Of a stretch of 15,719 nucleotides of DNA, positions 1 through 6,983 are shown in pieces. The stretch is from Elusimicrobia bacterium RIFCSPLOWO2_01_FULL_59_12 (GTDB lineage: Bacteria > Elusimicrobiota > Elusimicrobia > 2-01-FULL-59-12), in assembly GCA_001800075.1 (NCBI GenBank), contig MGUR01000062.1:46428-62146 (forward strand), written 5' to 3'. How positions within the stretch are numbered: position 1 is the first letter of the stretch; every line of letters starts with the position of its first letter. Position numbers and translations under genes: made by a program. Below the pieces are notes generated by a model, which was not told where the DNA came from, did no database searches, and worked only from the letters and a program-made list of their open reading frames with translations.

Positions 1-530
1 CCGCCGAAGACCACGCTATGCGTCAGCCCGATGCGCGCGCACGCCAGCATCGCCACCGCCGCTTCCGGGACCATCGGCATGTAGATGCCGACCCGGTCGC
101 CTTTCGCAAGGCCCAGCCGCTTGAGCGCGTTGGCGAAGCGGCAGACTTCGGAATGCAGCTCCTGGTAGGTCAGCGTGCGCCGGTCGCCCGGCTCGCCTTC
201 CCAAAGGATGGCCGCCTTATTGCGCCGCCAGCTCAGCAAGTGACGGTCGAGGCAGTTCACGCTGATGTTGGTGGTCCCGCCGATGAACCACTGCGCCCAG
301 GGCGGATCCCATGCGAGGACTTTTTTCCAAGGCGAAAACCAGACCAGGGTCTGCTTGGCGAGGTCCCCCCAGAATTTTGCCGGATTGTTTTTGGCCTTCC
401 GGCAAAGTTTCTTGTAGGCCGCGAGGCTGGCGATGTGCGCCTTCGCTTGAAACGCCTTGGGCGGATTGAAACGGCGTTTTTCCTTCAGGATGGAGGAGAT
501 GTCATCCTGGTGAGCGGCGGCTTTAGGCAT
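1..530 (-). CDS. acs: Acetyl-CoA synthetase, N-terminal part (gene cut by left window edge)
   Basis: The protein would activate acetate with ATP and CoA to acetyl-CoA in the cytoplasm (AMP-forming ANL-superfamily ligase). Only the first 176 residues are visible. The start is ATG at 530-528, preceded by a good AGGAGA ribosome binding site about 6 bases upstream. Residues around 60-100 carry the typical Acs N-terminal signature: FWGDLA, then W-F-S-P-W, then WFIGGTTNISVNCLDRH, with the RVGIYMP segment of the adenylation domain near the window edge. The first codons overlap the end of hpnE by 8 bases, so translation is probably coupled to the squalene genes. Another short-chain acyl-CoA synthetase such as propionyl-CoA synthetase is possible, because the family-specific residues lie outside the window. 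The link to hopanoid synthesis (acetyl-CoA supply) is inference. Confidence 0.92.
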   Translation of the reverse strand, partial: MPKAAAHQDDISSILKEKRRFNPPKAFQAKAHIASLAAYKKLCRKAKNNPAKFWGDLAKQTLVWFSPWKKVLAWDPPWAQWFIGGTTNISVNCLDRHLLSWRRNKAAILWEGEPGDRRTLTYQELHSEVCRFANALKRLGLAKGDRVGIYMPMVPEAAVAMLACARIGLTHSVVFG

Positions 531-1908
531 GCGCCGTCTCCTGAAGGACCTGAGAATCGATTGACGGTTTTCCTTGCGTAACGATCCGGGCGCAGGCATG
601 CCCGCTGAGGCAGGCGCTCTCAATGGTGGCGGGAAGACCGGTCTTCGTCCAGTCTCCCGCCAGAAGAAGGCCTCTGTACGGGCTGGGGTGCGCGGGCCGG
701 AGGGCCTCAGAACCCACGGCGGGCGACAGCGTCGCCTGGTGTTCCTTGATCACCCGGGACCGGACCAGGGCGGCCTCTCGGGCTTTGGGGAAGACCCTGC
801 GGAGCTCCTCCAGGACCATCCCCAGAAGTTTGCTCTCCGGCCAATCGATAAAGGCGTGCGCGCCGCTGATCACGGCCGACACGTACCCTTCTTTTCCCTT
901 CGGGAGCGACAGAATGGCCGATTTATTGAACACCCACTGGACGTGCGTGTCCAGCAGGCCGACAAACGCGCGGCGCGTGATGGCGCGGTCGAACCAGAGA
1001 TGGAACGAAATGATCGGGGCCGGCCGCAGCCGGCGCATGCGCTGGAAGACGGGTTCGGCGGCGATCGCCGCTTCGGGCAGCATCTTCAGAAGCGCCGGGG
1101 CCGGGACCGCGGAGATCACCCAATCCGCAGCCAGGCGGCTTCCTTCCCGGAGGCGGACCCCCTCGATGCGATCGTTTCGGAGGAGTATGGACTCCACCGG
1201 CGATTTGACCCTGACCTCGCCGCCCCGCTCTTCGATAAACGCGCCGGCCGCGCGCACATACAGATCGCTCAGGCCCGCCGTGGCGAAACCCAGCCGGGCG
1301 TTTTCGGTTCCTGCGAAAAAGGCCCGTTCCAGCACGGCGGCAAAGGGCGCGGCGGAAGCGATCGCCGGGTCTTCGTTCAGGGCGGCGATGGCGATCAAAT
1401 CCCACAAATGGTGGCGCGCCCGCTCCGATTGATTCCAGCGCGTCAGCCACTGCTCCACGGTCAATGGGCCCAGTTCGTCCGGGTGGGTCCTGGCATGGCG
1501 CAGGGCCCGGCTCATATACAGCAGCCTGAAACGGTCCGCCCAGGACAACGAGGACAAGCGCATCAGGCCGCTCAGCAAATGCCAGGGCGCCGGAAGTCGC
1601 CAGCACCGCAAGCGCGCCGTGCCGCCCTGGGTATCCGCGAAATCCGCGGAAAGGCTGGGTTGAAAGTGGATCGCGTCCTCTTGCCCGATGCGCTTGAGGA
1701 AGGCGCGGGTCTCAAAATAACAACCCATGAACAGGTGCTGGCCGTTATCCACGGCGTCCCCGCTTTGAGGATCCGCAAACGAGTAGGCCCGGCCTCCCAG
1801 AACCTGCCGACCTTCCAGAACAATCACCCGATAGCCCCGCTCCGCGAGCGCGGTGGCCGCCGATAACCCGGCGAAGCCTCCTCCGATGATGATGACTTTT
1901 TCGGCCAT
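523..1908 (-). CDS. hpnE: Hydroxysqualene dehydroxylase (squalene-associated FAD-dependent desaturase) HpnE
   Basis: This 461-residue flavoprotein of the phytoene desaturase/amine oxidase fold should carry out the last step of the HpnCDE route, reductive dehydroxylation of hydroxysqualene to squalene. The N-terminal Rossmann motif is visible (IIGGGFAGLSAA, residues 7-18), with an acidic residue at the end of the second strand (VLEG, E32) and the GGRAYSF motif (38-44). The C-terminal FAD-contacting segment LLLAGDWTKTGLPATIES lies about 40-50 residues from the end. Its position directly after hpnC and hpnD separates it from carotenoid desaturases, which share the fold. A GAGGGAGA ribosome binding site sits about 8 bases before the ATG and is formed by the edge of the upstream repeat. 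The stop codon lies inside the acs start region. Length is normal for the family. Confidence 0.93.
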   Translation of the reverse strand: MAEKVIIIGGGFAGLSAATALAERGYRVIVLEGRQVLGGRAYSFADPQSGDAVDNGQHLFMGCYFETRAFLKRIGQEDAIHFQPSLSADFADTQGGTARLRCWRLPAPWHLLSGLMRLSSLSWADRFRLLYMSRALRHARTHPDELGPLTVEQWLTRWNQSERARHHLWDLIAIAALNEDPAIASAAPFAAVLERAFFAGTENARLGFATAGLSDLYVRAAGAFIEERGGEVRVKSPVESILLRNDRIEGVRLREGSRLAADWVISAVPAPALLKMLPEAAIAAEPVFQRMRRLRPAPIISFHLWFDRAITRRAFVGLLDTHVQWVFNKSAILSLPKGKEGYVSAVISGAHAFIDWPESKLLGMVLEELRRVFPKAREAALVRSRVIKEHQATLSPAVGSEALRPAHPSPYRGLLLAGDWTKTGLPATIESACLSGHACARIVTQGKPSIDSQVLQETAHA

Positions 1909-1911
1909 AAA

Positions 1912-2010
1912 TCTAATCTCCCTCGCCCGGTCGCGACAGCGACTGGGAGAGGGATGGGGTGAGGGCCCTCATCCCATTCTTCTCCCATCCTTCTGACGGG
2001 AGAAGGGGTT
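1912..2010. repeat. Cluster of three imperfect stem-loops between hpnD and hpnE
   Basis: Three inverted repeats follow one another in this gap. The first spans about 1920-1953, with arms CCCGGTCGC and GCGACTGGG around GACA, extended by CCCTCG/AGAGGG. The second is ATGGGGTGAGG facing CCTCATCCCAT at about 1953-1977. The third is TCTCCC facing GGGAGA at about 1981-2005. This pyrimidine/purine-rich style (CCCTC...GAGGG) is typical of dispersed REP-like intergenic elements in many bacterial genomes. No gene is visible here. The left edge supplies the GGAGA ribosome binding site of hpnE. The stem-loops could also protect mRNA or attenuate expression, but no T-run makes a clear terminator. Confidence 0.6.
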
Positions 2011-2016
2011 TAATAA

Positions 2017-2859
2017 CTACCGACATTCCCACCAAGCCTTTAACGCCAGCGCGATCTTCACGGGCGTCGGGACCCGGACCGGTTTGGAAAAGACGTCGTA
2101 GCCGCGCCGCTCGATGCGGTCCAGGATATTCTCATAAACGGCCCGCATGATCTCCGCGGCGCGCAGCGCGGGCCGCTCGGCCGGCGTGGGCAGGACGGAC
2201 GCTTCATGGTAGTACCCGCGCGCCTGCCGGGCTTCAAAAGCCATGACCCTTTGAAAGTTGGGCGTCATCTTTCCCTCCAGCACCTCTTTTTCCTCCACCC
2301 CGAAACGCGCCAGGTCCTCCTGAGGAAGATAAATCCGCCCGCGCGCGGCGTCGGTTTTAATGTCCCGCAAAATATTCGTCAGCTGAAAGGCCGTCCCGAG
2401 TTTGACCGCATAGCTCTTCAGCCGCTCCGAGCGATAGCCGAAGATTTCCATGCAGAGAAGGCCGACCTCCCCCGCGACGTGATAACAATAATCCGCCAGC
2501 GCATCGAACGTGGGATAGCGGTTCATCCGCAGGTCCATCGCGACCCCGTCCAAAATGCCGTCAAAATAGTCTTTGCTCAGCTGAAACCCTTCTATGGCCG
2601 TCTGGAGCGACCGCGTAAGCTGGAGCGTGGGCTTGCCGTCATAGGTTTGATTGATCTCATCGCGCCATCGCGACACCGCCAGATGGGGGTCGTTTTGAGG
2701 ATGGTCGACGGCATCATCCACCTCGCGGCAGAAAGCGTACACCGCGGTCATGGCCTCTCGCTGCGGTTTGGGCAGAGAAAAAAAGGAGAAGTAGAAATTG
2801 CTTCCGCTTTGCCGGGCGACCTGATGAACGTAGTCGTTACCCATAAAACATTTCGTCAT
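2017..2859 (-). CDS. hpnD: Presqualene diphosphate synthase HpnD
   Basis: This 280-residue member of the squalene/phytoene synthase family condenses two farnesyl diphosphates to presqualene diphosphate, the first step of the HpnCDE path. Both aspartate-rich prenyl-diphosphate/Mg2+ motifs are present: YAFCREVDDAVDH (about residues 41-53) and NILRDIKTDAARGRIYLPQEDL (about 161-182). Length fits the family. The ATG at 2859 overlaps the hpnC stop as ATGA, which suggests coupled translation. A second in-frame ATG at 2844 (giving MGNDYVHQ) is also possible and would look more like the usual family N-terminus, since the first five codons come from or abut the palindromic repeat. Phytoene synthase is the alternative, but the hpnC-hpnD-hpnE order makes HpnD much more likely. 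Confidence 0.93.
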   Translation of the reverse strand: MTKCFMGNDYVHQVARQSGSNFYFSFFSLPKPQREAMTAVYAFCREVDDAVDHPQNDPHLAVSRWRDEINQTYDGKPTLQLTRSLQTAIEGFQLSKDYFDGILDGVAMDLRMNRYPTFDALADYCYHVAGEVGLLCMEIFGYRSERLKSYAVKLGTAFQLTNILRDIKTDAARGRIYLPQEDLARFGVEEKEVLEGKMTPNFQRVMAFEARQARGYYHEASVLPTPAERPALRAAEIMRAVYENILDRIERRGYDVFSKPVRVPTPVKIALALKAWWECR

Positions 2860-2921
2860 CCCCCGCGGTCGTCAGCGGGGGACCCGTCACCGGATTCCGG
2901 CTTGCGGCATGCCGGAATGAC
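2855..2921. repeat. REP-like palindromic element, copy at the hpnC 3' end
   Basis: This is a 67-base element with GTCAT at the left end and ATGAC at the right. It contains two internal palindromes: CCCCCGC facing GCGGGGG (2860-2882), and GATTCCGGC facing GCCGGAATG (2893-2919). The right half (GGATTCCGGCTT...GCCGGAATGAC) matches the element at 3822-3878 in the same orientation. It belongs to the widespread type whose translation reads VIPA.AG/KPES. Here it encodes the last roughly 25 residues of the hpnC frame (SSVIPACRKPESGDG...), and its edge forms the ATGA stop/start junction of hpnC and hpnD. Confidence 0.75.
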
Positions 2922-3893
2922 GGAACTTATAAAGAGGCGCAGCCAGTCAAATTTTGTCACAACCGGCCGGCGATGAAAGACGTCGCACCCGGCGGCCTCG
3001 ATCTTGTCCAGGATGCGGACGCCGCCTTTCCATGTCAGGCCTAATTCGAGACGGAGACGTCCCCGGACGCGCCCGGGAAGAGGACGCCCTTGTTCGAAGA
3101 AGGCCCGCGTCTTTTGAACTTCAAATTGAAGCAACTGCTTAAAGGAGGCGTCGCAAATCTTCTTCTGCAGCGACGACACCGATACGCCGAAGCGATCCAG
3201 GTCCTCCTGCGGCAGATAGATGCGGTCCTTCTCCAGATCGACCGCCACATCCTGCCAGTGATTGGCCAGCTGCAGGCCGGTGCAGATCGCGTCGGACAAC
3301 CGGTAGAGCTCCTCGGAACGGTATCCGAACAAGGTCAAAATAAGCCGGCCGACCGGATTGGCGGAATATCGGCAATACCTCAGGAGGTCTTCGTATGTCT
3401 GATAGCGCCGTACCGTGCAGTCCATTTTAAAGGCGGTCAGCAGGTCCCGCAGCCATTGGACCGGGAGTTGATATGTGTCGAGGGTGATTTTAAGAGCGAT
3501 AAATATCGGGTGCCAGCCCGCCGCAGTGCCGGCGGGTTGTCGGCCCGCTTCGCAGGCCGACAACATCCGGTCCCAGGCGTTGAGATAGGCCAGCCGTTCT
3601 TGTTCATCCCCCGGCATGCGCCGCTCATCGGAAAAATCGTCCGCCGTTCGCATGAAGGCATAGAGGCTGTGCACCGCGGGCTGCAGCGCGCGCGGCATCA
3701 GGAAAGACCCCACGGGAAAATTCTCGTAATGGGACTTCGTCAGGGCGGAACAGAACTCGAACGCTTCGGCTTCCGTCCAGGAACGGGACAAAGGGGCCGC
3801 GACGTCAGGTGGCAGTAAGACGTCACCCTGGCGGAAGCCGGGGTCCAGGGTCTGGATTCCGGCTTTCGCCGGAATGACATTCTGGCTAGACAA
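2856..3893 (-). CDS. hpnC: Hydroxysqualene synthase HpnC, with repeat-derived ends
   Basis: This squalene/phytoene synthase family enzyme converts presqualene diphosphate to hydroxysqualene, the middle step of the HpnCDE route. The core begins near residue 39 and contains the family-typical SHYENFPVGSFLMP (54-67), the first acidic motif ADDFSDE and the second motif NHWQDVAVDLEKDRIYLPQEDL. The frame is 345 residues, longer than usual for HpnC. The excess is explained by repeats: residues about 5-24 (NVIPAKAGIQTLDPGFRQGD) and the last about 25 residues are translations of two palindromic elements. No in-frame ATG lies before residue 66, so initiation must use a rare codon. Candidates are TTG at 3893, inside the end of the HAD gene, and TTG at residue 35. 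The true start is therefore unsure. Confidence 0.88.
   Translation of the reverse strand: MSSQNVIPAKAGIQTLDPGFRQGDVLLPPDVAAPLSRSWTEAEAFEFCSALTKSHYENFPVGSFLMPRALQPAVHSLYAFMRTADDFSDERRMPGDEQERLAYLNAWDRMLSACEAGRQPAGTAAGWHPIFIALKITLDTYQLPVQWLRDLLTAFKMDCTVRRYQTYEDLLRYCRYSANPVGRLILTLFGYRSEELYRLSDAICTGLQLANHWQDVAVDLEKDRIYLPQEDLDRFGVSVSSLQKKICDASFKQLLQFEVQKTRAFFEQGRPLPGRVRGRLRLELGLTWKGGVRILDKIEAAGCDVFHRRPVVTKFDWLRLFISSVIPACRKPESGDGSPADDRGG
3822..3878. repeat. REP-like palindromic element, copy at the hpnC 5' end
   Basis: This 57-base element starts with GTCAC and ends with ATGAC. It contains the palindrome GGATTCCGGC TTTC GCCGGAATG (about 3855-3877) and a second GC-rich inverted segment (about 3827-3850). 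It has the same orientation and the same right half as the copy at 2855-2921, so the two form a direct pair about 0.97 kb apart bracketing hpnC. Translated on the minus strand it gives the common repeat-coded peptide VIPAKAGIQTLDPGF at the start of the hpnC frame. Confidence 0.78.
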
Positions 3894-4572
3894 ACAATTT
3901 CTCCAATCTCTCCAATTCCAGACCCATCAGACTGTCCGCCACCAGGTCCGCGTCCGTCAGCTGGTCGGCTTTGTAGGAGGTCGTGATTGCCGCGCTCTTC
4001 ATCCCGGCGCTCCGGGCGGCCGCCACGCCGTGCCGGGAGTCCTCGATCACCAGGCAATCCCGGGCCTGGATTTCCTCCGTCCCCTGGAGTCGGCGCTCAT
4101 TCAGGATCTTCAAGGCGGTCAAAAAGGACTCCGGATCGGGCTTGCCTTTCTGCACGTCATCCGAGCTCACCACGGCCGCAAACAACCCGCGCAATTGGGC
4201 CTTCTTCAAGACGAATTCCACTTCCAGCCGGCGGGCCCCGGACGCCAGCGCGATGGGGTATTTGTCGGCGGCCTTTTTCACAAACGGCTCGGCGCCGGGA
4301 TAGATCATGATGCGGCCCTTCATCTGTTCGTCAAAATAACGCGCCTTGCGGGCCAGCAGCTTTTTCATCAGCTCGGCATCGACGGCGCGCTGATGTTCCT
4401 TGAAGACCATCGTGAAGCAGTTCCGGTCGTCGTAGGCGAGGTAGCGGTCGTAATACTCGTTGTCCGTCAGGACGATATTCTCCTCCTGCAGCACTTTTTG
4501 GAACGCCTGCATATGCAGGGGCTCGCTGTCGCAGATCACCCCGTCCATGTCGAAAATGATGGCCCTTAGCAT
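3886..4572 (-). CDS. HAD-superfamily phosphatase (subfamily IA, beta-phosphoglucomutase/phosphoglycolate phosphatase-like)
   Basis: This 228-residue cytoplasmic HAD hydrolase removes phosphate from, or isomerises, a small metabolite; the substrate is not recognisable. Motif I is FDMDGV with nucleophile D8 and acid/base D10. A helical cap follows (about 16-85). Motif II is ALASGARR with S111, motif III is GKPDPESF with K144, and motif IV is VIEDSRHGV with E177/D178. All catalytic residues are intact. The DGVICDSEPLH start and cap type resemble beta-phosphoglucomutase-like enzymes. The region before the ATG is pyrimidine-rich and shows no ribosome binding site. The TAG stop overlaps the putative TTG start of hpnC, so it may be co-transcribed with the squalene genes; a role in isoprenoid diphosphate hydrolysis is speculation. 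Confidence 0.87.
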   Translation of the reverse strand: MLRAIIFDMDGVICDSEPLHMQAFQKVLQEENIVLTDNEYYDRYLAYDDRNCFTMVFKEHQRAVDAELMKKLLARKARYFDEQMKGRIMIYPGAEPFVKKAADKYPIALASGARRLEVEFVLKKAQLRGLFAAVVSSDDVQKGKPDPESFLTALKILNERRLQGTEEIQARDCLVIEDSRHGVAAARSAGMKSAAITTSYKADQLTDADLVADSLMGLELERLEKLFV

Positions 4573-4669
4573 AAAGTAAATGGAAGAGGGAGGATGGAGG
4601 GGGGTCGAGGACTCCTCTCATTAAGAACTACCTTGACCATCTTCAATCTTCTATCCTCCATCCTCGCCG
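4573..4669. other. Intergenic spacer between the GDPD and HAD genes
   Basis: This 97-base gap is purine/pyrimidine skewed. GAGGATGGAGG (4590-4600) faces CCTCCATCCTC (4655-4665) across 54 bases. It shows no gene and no convincing promoter. It may be a degraded intergenic repeat. Confidence 0.35.
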
Positions 4670-5434
4670 TCAGGCCATGAGCGCCCGGAGCCGGTCAGGA
4701 TAGTTCGTGGCGATCGCGTCGACGCCGCAAGCGATCATCCGCTTCATTTCATTCTTGGTGTTGGCGGTCCAGGTCCCCACCGCCAGGCCCGCCTTGTGCG
4801 CCGTCGTGACGCCGCGCGCGGTGACCCACGTTTTTCGCGGAAAAATCGCGTGCGCTCCAATGTCGCGCGCCTGATCTATCGGGGAACCCTCTTTCTCCTC
4901 TGAAAAAAGCAGGCCGGTCGGCGCGCGCTTATCCGCCGCGCGCACCTCCTGCAGGGCGACGGCATCGAATGAGATGATAACGACCCGGTCCGTAAACTGC
5001 TCCTTGTGCAGCAGCGCCACCACGGCATCCGCCAGCGATCCGCCGCTCCCCCGGATCGTTTTTAATTCGATGACCAGTCCGACGGGATGGCGCTTTGTGG
5101 TCCGGCGGGTCCGGAACCTGGAAATGACATTGCCCAAAGAGGGGATGTATTGGTGCGCGAACTCGGGGTCATACCACGCTCCGGCGTCAAACGTCTTGAT
5201 TTTCTTCCAGGAAAGATCCCGGACCAAGCCTTCCCCGTTGGTCGTCCTGTCGACCGAGGTATCGTGCAGCACCACCAGCTCGCCATCCTGGGAGAGCTGG
5301 ACGTCCAGCTCAATCCAGTCGGCGCCCCGGCGGATGGCTTCTTCAAAGGAGGCGATGGTATTCTCGGGCGCGTAGCCCATGGCGCCGCGATGACCAATGA
5401 TGAGGCAGGGCGATTGATGGGGCCAGAGGGTCAT
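4670..5434 (-). CDS. ugpQ: Glycerophosphodiester phosphodiesterase (GDPD family)
   Basis: The enzyme hydrolyses glycerophosphodiesters, the deacylation products of phospholipids, to sn-glycerol 3-phosphate and an alcohol. The 254-residue protein shows the GDPD TIM-barrel signatures in order: GHRGAMGYAPENT (H15, R16, E24), WIELDVQLSQDG (E42, D44) and VVLHDTSVDRTTNG (H57). Further on are VIELK, a conserved metal/active-site glutamate segment, and a C-terminal WTANTKNEM/GVDAIATNYP typical of the family. No signal peptide is seen, so it should be cytoplasmic. The frame is open further upstream into the tRNA, but those 11 codons are only the translated tRNA T-arm, so I start at ATG 5434. That ATG lies only 8 bases after the tRNA 3' end, with just a T-run between and no ribosome binding site. 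The symbol is given by family resemblance only. Confidence 0.9.
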   Translation of the reverse strand: MTLWPHQSPCLIIGHRGAMGYAPENTIASFEEAIRRGADWIELDVQLSQDGELVVLHDTSVDRTTNGEGLVRDLSWKKIKTFDAGAWYDPEFAHQYIPSLGNVISRFRTRRTTKRHPVGLVIELKTIRGSGGSLADAVVALLHKEQFTDRVVIISFDAVALQEVRAADKRAPTGLLFSEEKEGSPIDQARDIGAHAIFPRKTWVTARGVTTAHKAGLAVGTWTANTKNEMKRMIACGVDAIATNYPDRLRALMA

Positions 5435-5442
5435 AAAAAAAG

Positions 5443-5516
5443 TAGCAGGGGTGGGACTTGAACCCACGACCTACGCCTTATGAAGGCGCCGCTCTGACCA
5501 ACTGAGCTACCCTGCC
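5443..5516 (-). tRNA. tRNA-Met (CAU anticodon)
   Basis: A complete cloverleaf reads on the minus strand. The acceptor GGCAGGG pairs with CCCTGCT (G1-U72 wobble). The D arm is GCTC...GAGC. The anticodon arm GCGCC-TTCATAA-GGCGT has anticodon CAU. The T arm is GTGGG-TTCAAGT-CCCAC, and the discriminator is A. The CCA end is not encoded; C and a run of seven T follow. It lacks the three G-C pairs in the anticodon stem and the 1-72 mismatch of initiator tRNA, so it is elongator Met. A CAU tRNA read as Ile after lysidine modification cannot be fully excluded. The GDPD gene begins 8 bases downstream. Confidence 0.95.
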
Positions 5517-5542
5517 TCAAATCTGTTAACTGGGCCGGACTT

Positions 5543-5571
5543 CCCGCCACTGAGGCTTCGGCGGGCCCGCC
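5543..5571. repeat. Palindromic GC-rich element between the SGNH gene and the tRNA
   Basis: CCCGCC (5543-5548) faces GGCGGG (5560-5565) across an 11-base loop, and GGCGGGCCCGCC (5560-5571) is itself a perfect 12-base palindrome, so two hairpins compete for the same arm. No T-run follows on either strand, so it is not a standard terminator. It could be a small REP-like element or a signal in the tRNA leader. Otherwise 5517-5625 shows no gene. Confidence 0.45.
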
Positions 5572-5603
5572 AATATCTGGAATTTGCTTTAGAAACAGCC
5601 GAG

Positions 5604-5609
5604 ATTATA
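5604..5609 (-). promoter_or_regulatory. Possible -10 box for the tRNA/GDPD transcript
   Basis: A perfect TATAAT hexamer reads on the minus strand just after the SGNH stop codon, about 90 bases before the tRNA 5' end. No recognisable -35 is found at the usual spacing, so this is a weak call. It would give a leader of about 80 bases containing the palindromic element. Confidence 0.3.
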
Positions 5610-5625
5610 TCAGTTTGCCGACGAC

Positions 5626-6936
5626 CTAGGCCTTGGGGCGTTTTCGCTCCAACTCCATTATAAACCGGGCGACGGCGGCATGGCCTTGGCCGTTGGGGTG
5701 GGTGTCATCCCGCCACCAGAGGAGCTCGCCCGTTTTCTCATATAGGCGCTTGGATTCTTTAACAAGGCAGGGATTTAAATCAATCGCCTTTAGACCTGCT
5801 TTTTGACAGATGTCCTGGATCGCCAGGAAAAAGGGCGTGGGAGCAGCGGGGGTCGGCCAGGGTTTCTGGTCCTTGAGAACCCATTCATAGACCTGCTCCT
5901 TGGAAGACAGGCTAACGACGACAACCTCCACCTTGTGTTCTCTGGCCCAGGCGCCCATCGCCTGGATCGATTTTTGCACATCCGGCATATACCGGTGACG
6001 CGTGAGATCCCGCGCGGTGCGGCGCGCTTCATCCCTGTAGACATCAAAAAAGAGCAGCGGCTTGCCAAAGAAATCCTTAACGATCACCTGCCGTTTGGCC
6101 CCCTGTACGCTCTGATCCAACCCCAGCAGGAAATAGCTGATCGCCGAATGCCGGCGGATGTTTTGCACCCGGGTGCGGACTCTTTCCCAGGGCGTCTTCC
6201 ATTGGATCTTTTCCGGAGAAGCGGGCCAGCAGGGGTCCTCCATGTCATTGGCGGTAAACAACACCCAATAAATCCGGGGGCGCTCACCCACCGGCAGCCT
6301 CGGCCATTCCGAGATCAGATTAACGTATTCCCCCCACGGACCGATGCAGATGATGGACAGGTTGTAAGCCGGTTTGCTTGACAGCGCCCGCAACCGGCTC
6401 GTTACGGTTTCAGGTTGAGTGACCCCGGTGCCATCCGCCGCGGAATCGCCCAACACAAAGAGCGAGACCGGAGACGTGGGCCGGGGGTCCTCATTCCGGA
6501 AACCAAAGCGATCGGTTTGAAACCGCACCTGCCGCTCATCACGCCATTCGGGACGCTGCGCCATCGCCGCCAGGTCCCCGTAAACCGTACCTTTAAAATC
6601 GACCAGGGGAGCGTATCGGCCGATTCGATCATGCCGAGTCCAGTGCGTGTAAAACCTCTCCTCCGGCCGGTAATAAAACCGATCGATCACCCAGGGACGA
6701 ACCAGCAGATCAAGCGCGGCGGCGGTCAGATAGAGCGTGCTCACGGCCAACAGCCCGTTCGCGAACAAAGAACGGAGTTTTGCAGGCGTAAAAATGTAGA
6801 TCAAGGAGAACAACACGGTTATGCCGCAGAGGGGTGATTTGAGCTGAAAGTTCACGGACCGGCAGGCTATATGGAGCAGTAAAAAAGCCCCCCAGAAAAG
6901 CAGGAGAATAGGCAGACGTTCGCGCAGTCTGGACAT
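5626..6936 (-). CDS. Membrane-anchored SGNH/GDSL-type hydrolase
   Basis: This 436-residue protein has three hydrophobic segments near the N-terminus (about 8-25, 35-51 and 58-79) followed by a soluble SGNH domain. Block I is LFVLGDSAADG with the likely nucleophile S165. Block II shows IGPWGEY (about 198-204). Block III is FTANDMED with N230, and block V is WWRDDTHPNGQGH with D410 and H413. All catalytic positions are present. SGNH enzymes of this layout commonly act as esterases or O-acetyl transferases/hydrolases on surface glycans; the substrate here is unknown. The DRFGFRNED segment before block I is often seen in SGNH proteins tied to polysaccharide export. The gene is divergent from the cyclic-di-GMP-controlled operon and shares its intergenic region. 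Whether the catalytic domain faces periplasm or cytoplasm cannot be settled from the three segments. Confidence 0.82.
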   Translation of the reverse strand: MSRLRERLPILLLFWGAFLLLHIACRSVNFQLKSPLCGITVLFSLIYIFTPAKLRSLFANGLLAVSTLYLTAAALDLLVRPWVIDRFYYRPEERFYTHWTRHDRIGRYAPLVDFKGTVYGDLAAMAQRPEWRDERQVRFQTDRFGFRNEDPRPTSPVSLFVLGDSAADGTGVTQPETVTSRLRALSSKPAYNLSIICIGPWGEYVNLISEWPRLPVGERPRIYWVLFTANDMEDPCWPASPEKIQWKTPWERVRTRVQNIRRHSAISYFLLGLDQSVQGAKRQVIVKDFFGKPLLFFDVYRDEARRTARDLTRHRYMPDVQKSIQAMGAWAREHKVEVVVVSLSSKEQVYEWVLKDQKPWPTPAAPTPFFLAIQDICQKAGLKAIDLNPCLVKESKRLYEKTGELLWWRDDTHPNGQGHAAVARFIMELERKRPKA

Positions 6937-6983
6937 GGCTCATTTTCTCATTTTTAACACGAATTAATGCGCATTTTTCTCCG

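Noticed and set aside
18..1866. Long plus-strand open frames opposite acs and hpnE
   Set aside because: They are antisense to genes with clear family motifs, have Arg/Pro/Gly-rich composition from high G+C, and show no domain.
2855..3878. Direct repeats around hpnC as ends of a transposon carrying hpnC
   Set aside because: The elements are REP-like palindromes also typical of ordinary intergenic sites; no transposase or target duplication is seen.
4590..4665. GAGGATGGAGG/CCTCCATCCTC inverted repeat as a terminator or regulator
   Set aside because: The 54-base loop and the absence of a T-run make it unlikely; it is probably simple purine-rich spacer sequence.
5435..5467. Extension of the GDPD frame to an ATG at 5467
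   Set aside because: Those 11 codons are the T-arm and 3' end of the tRNA; the peptide GSSPTPAT is a common artefact of translated tRNA.
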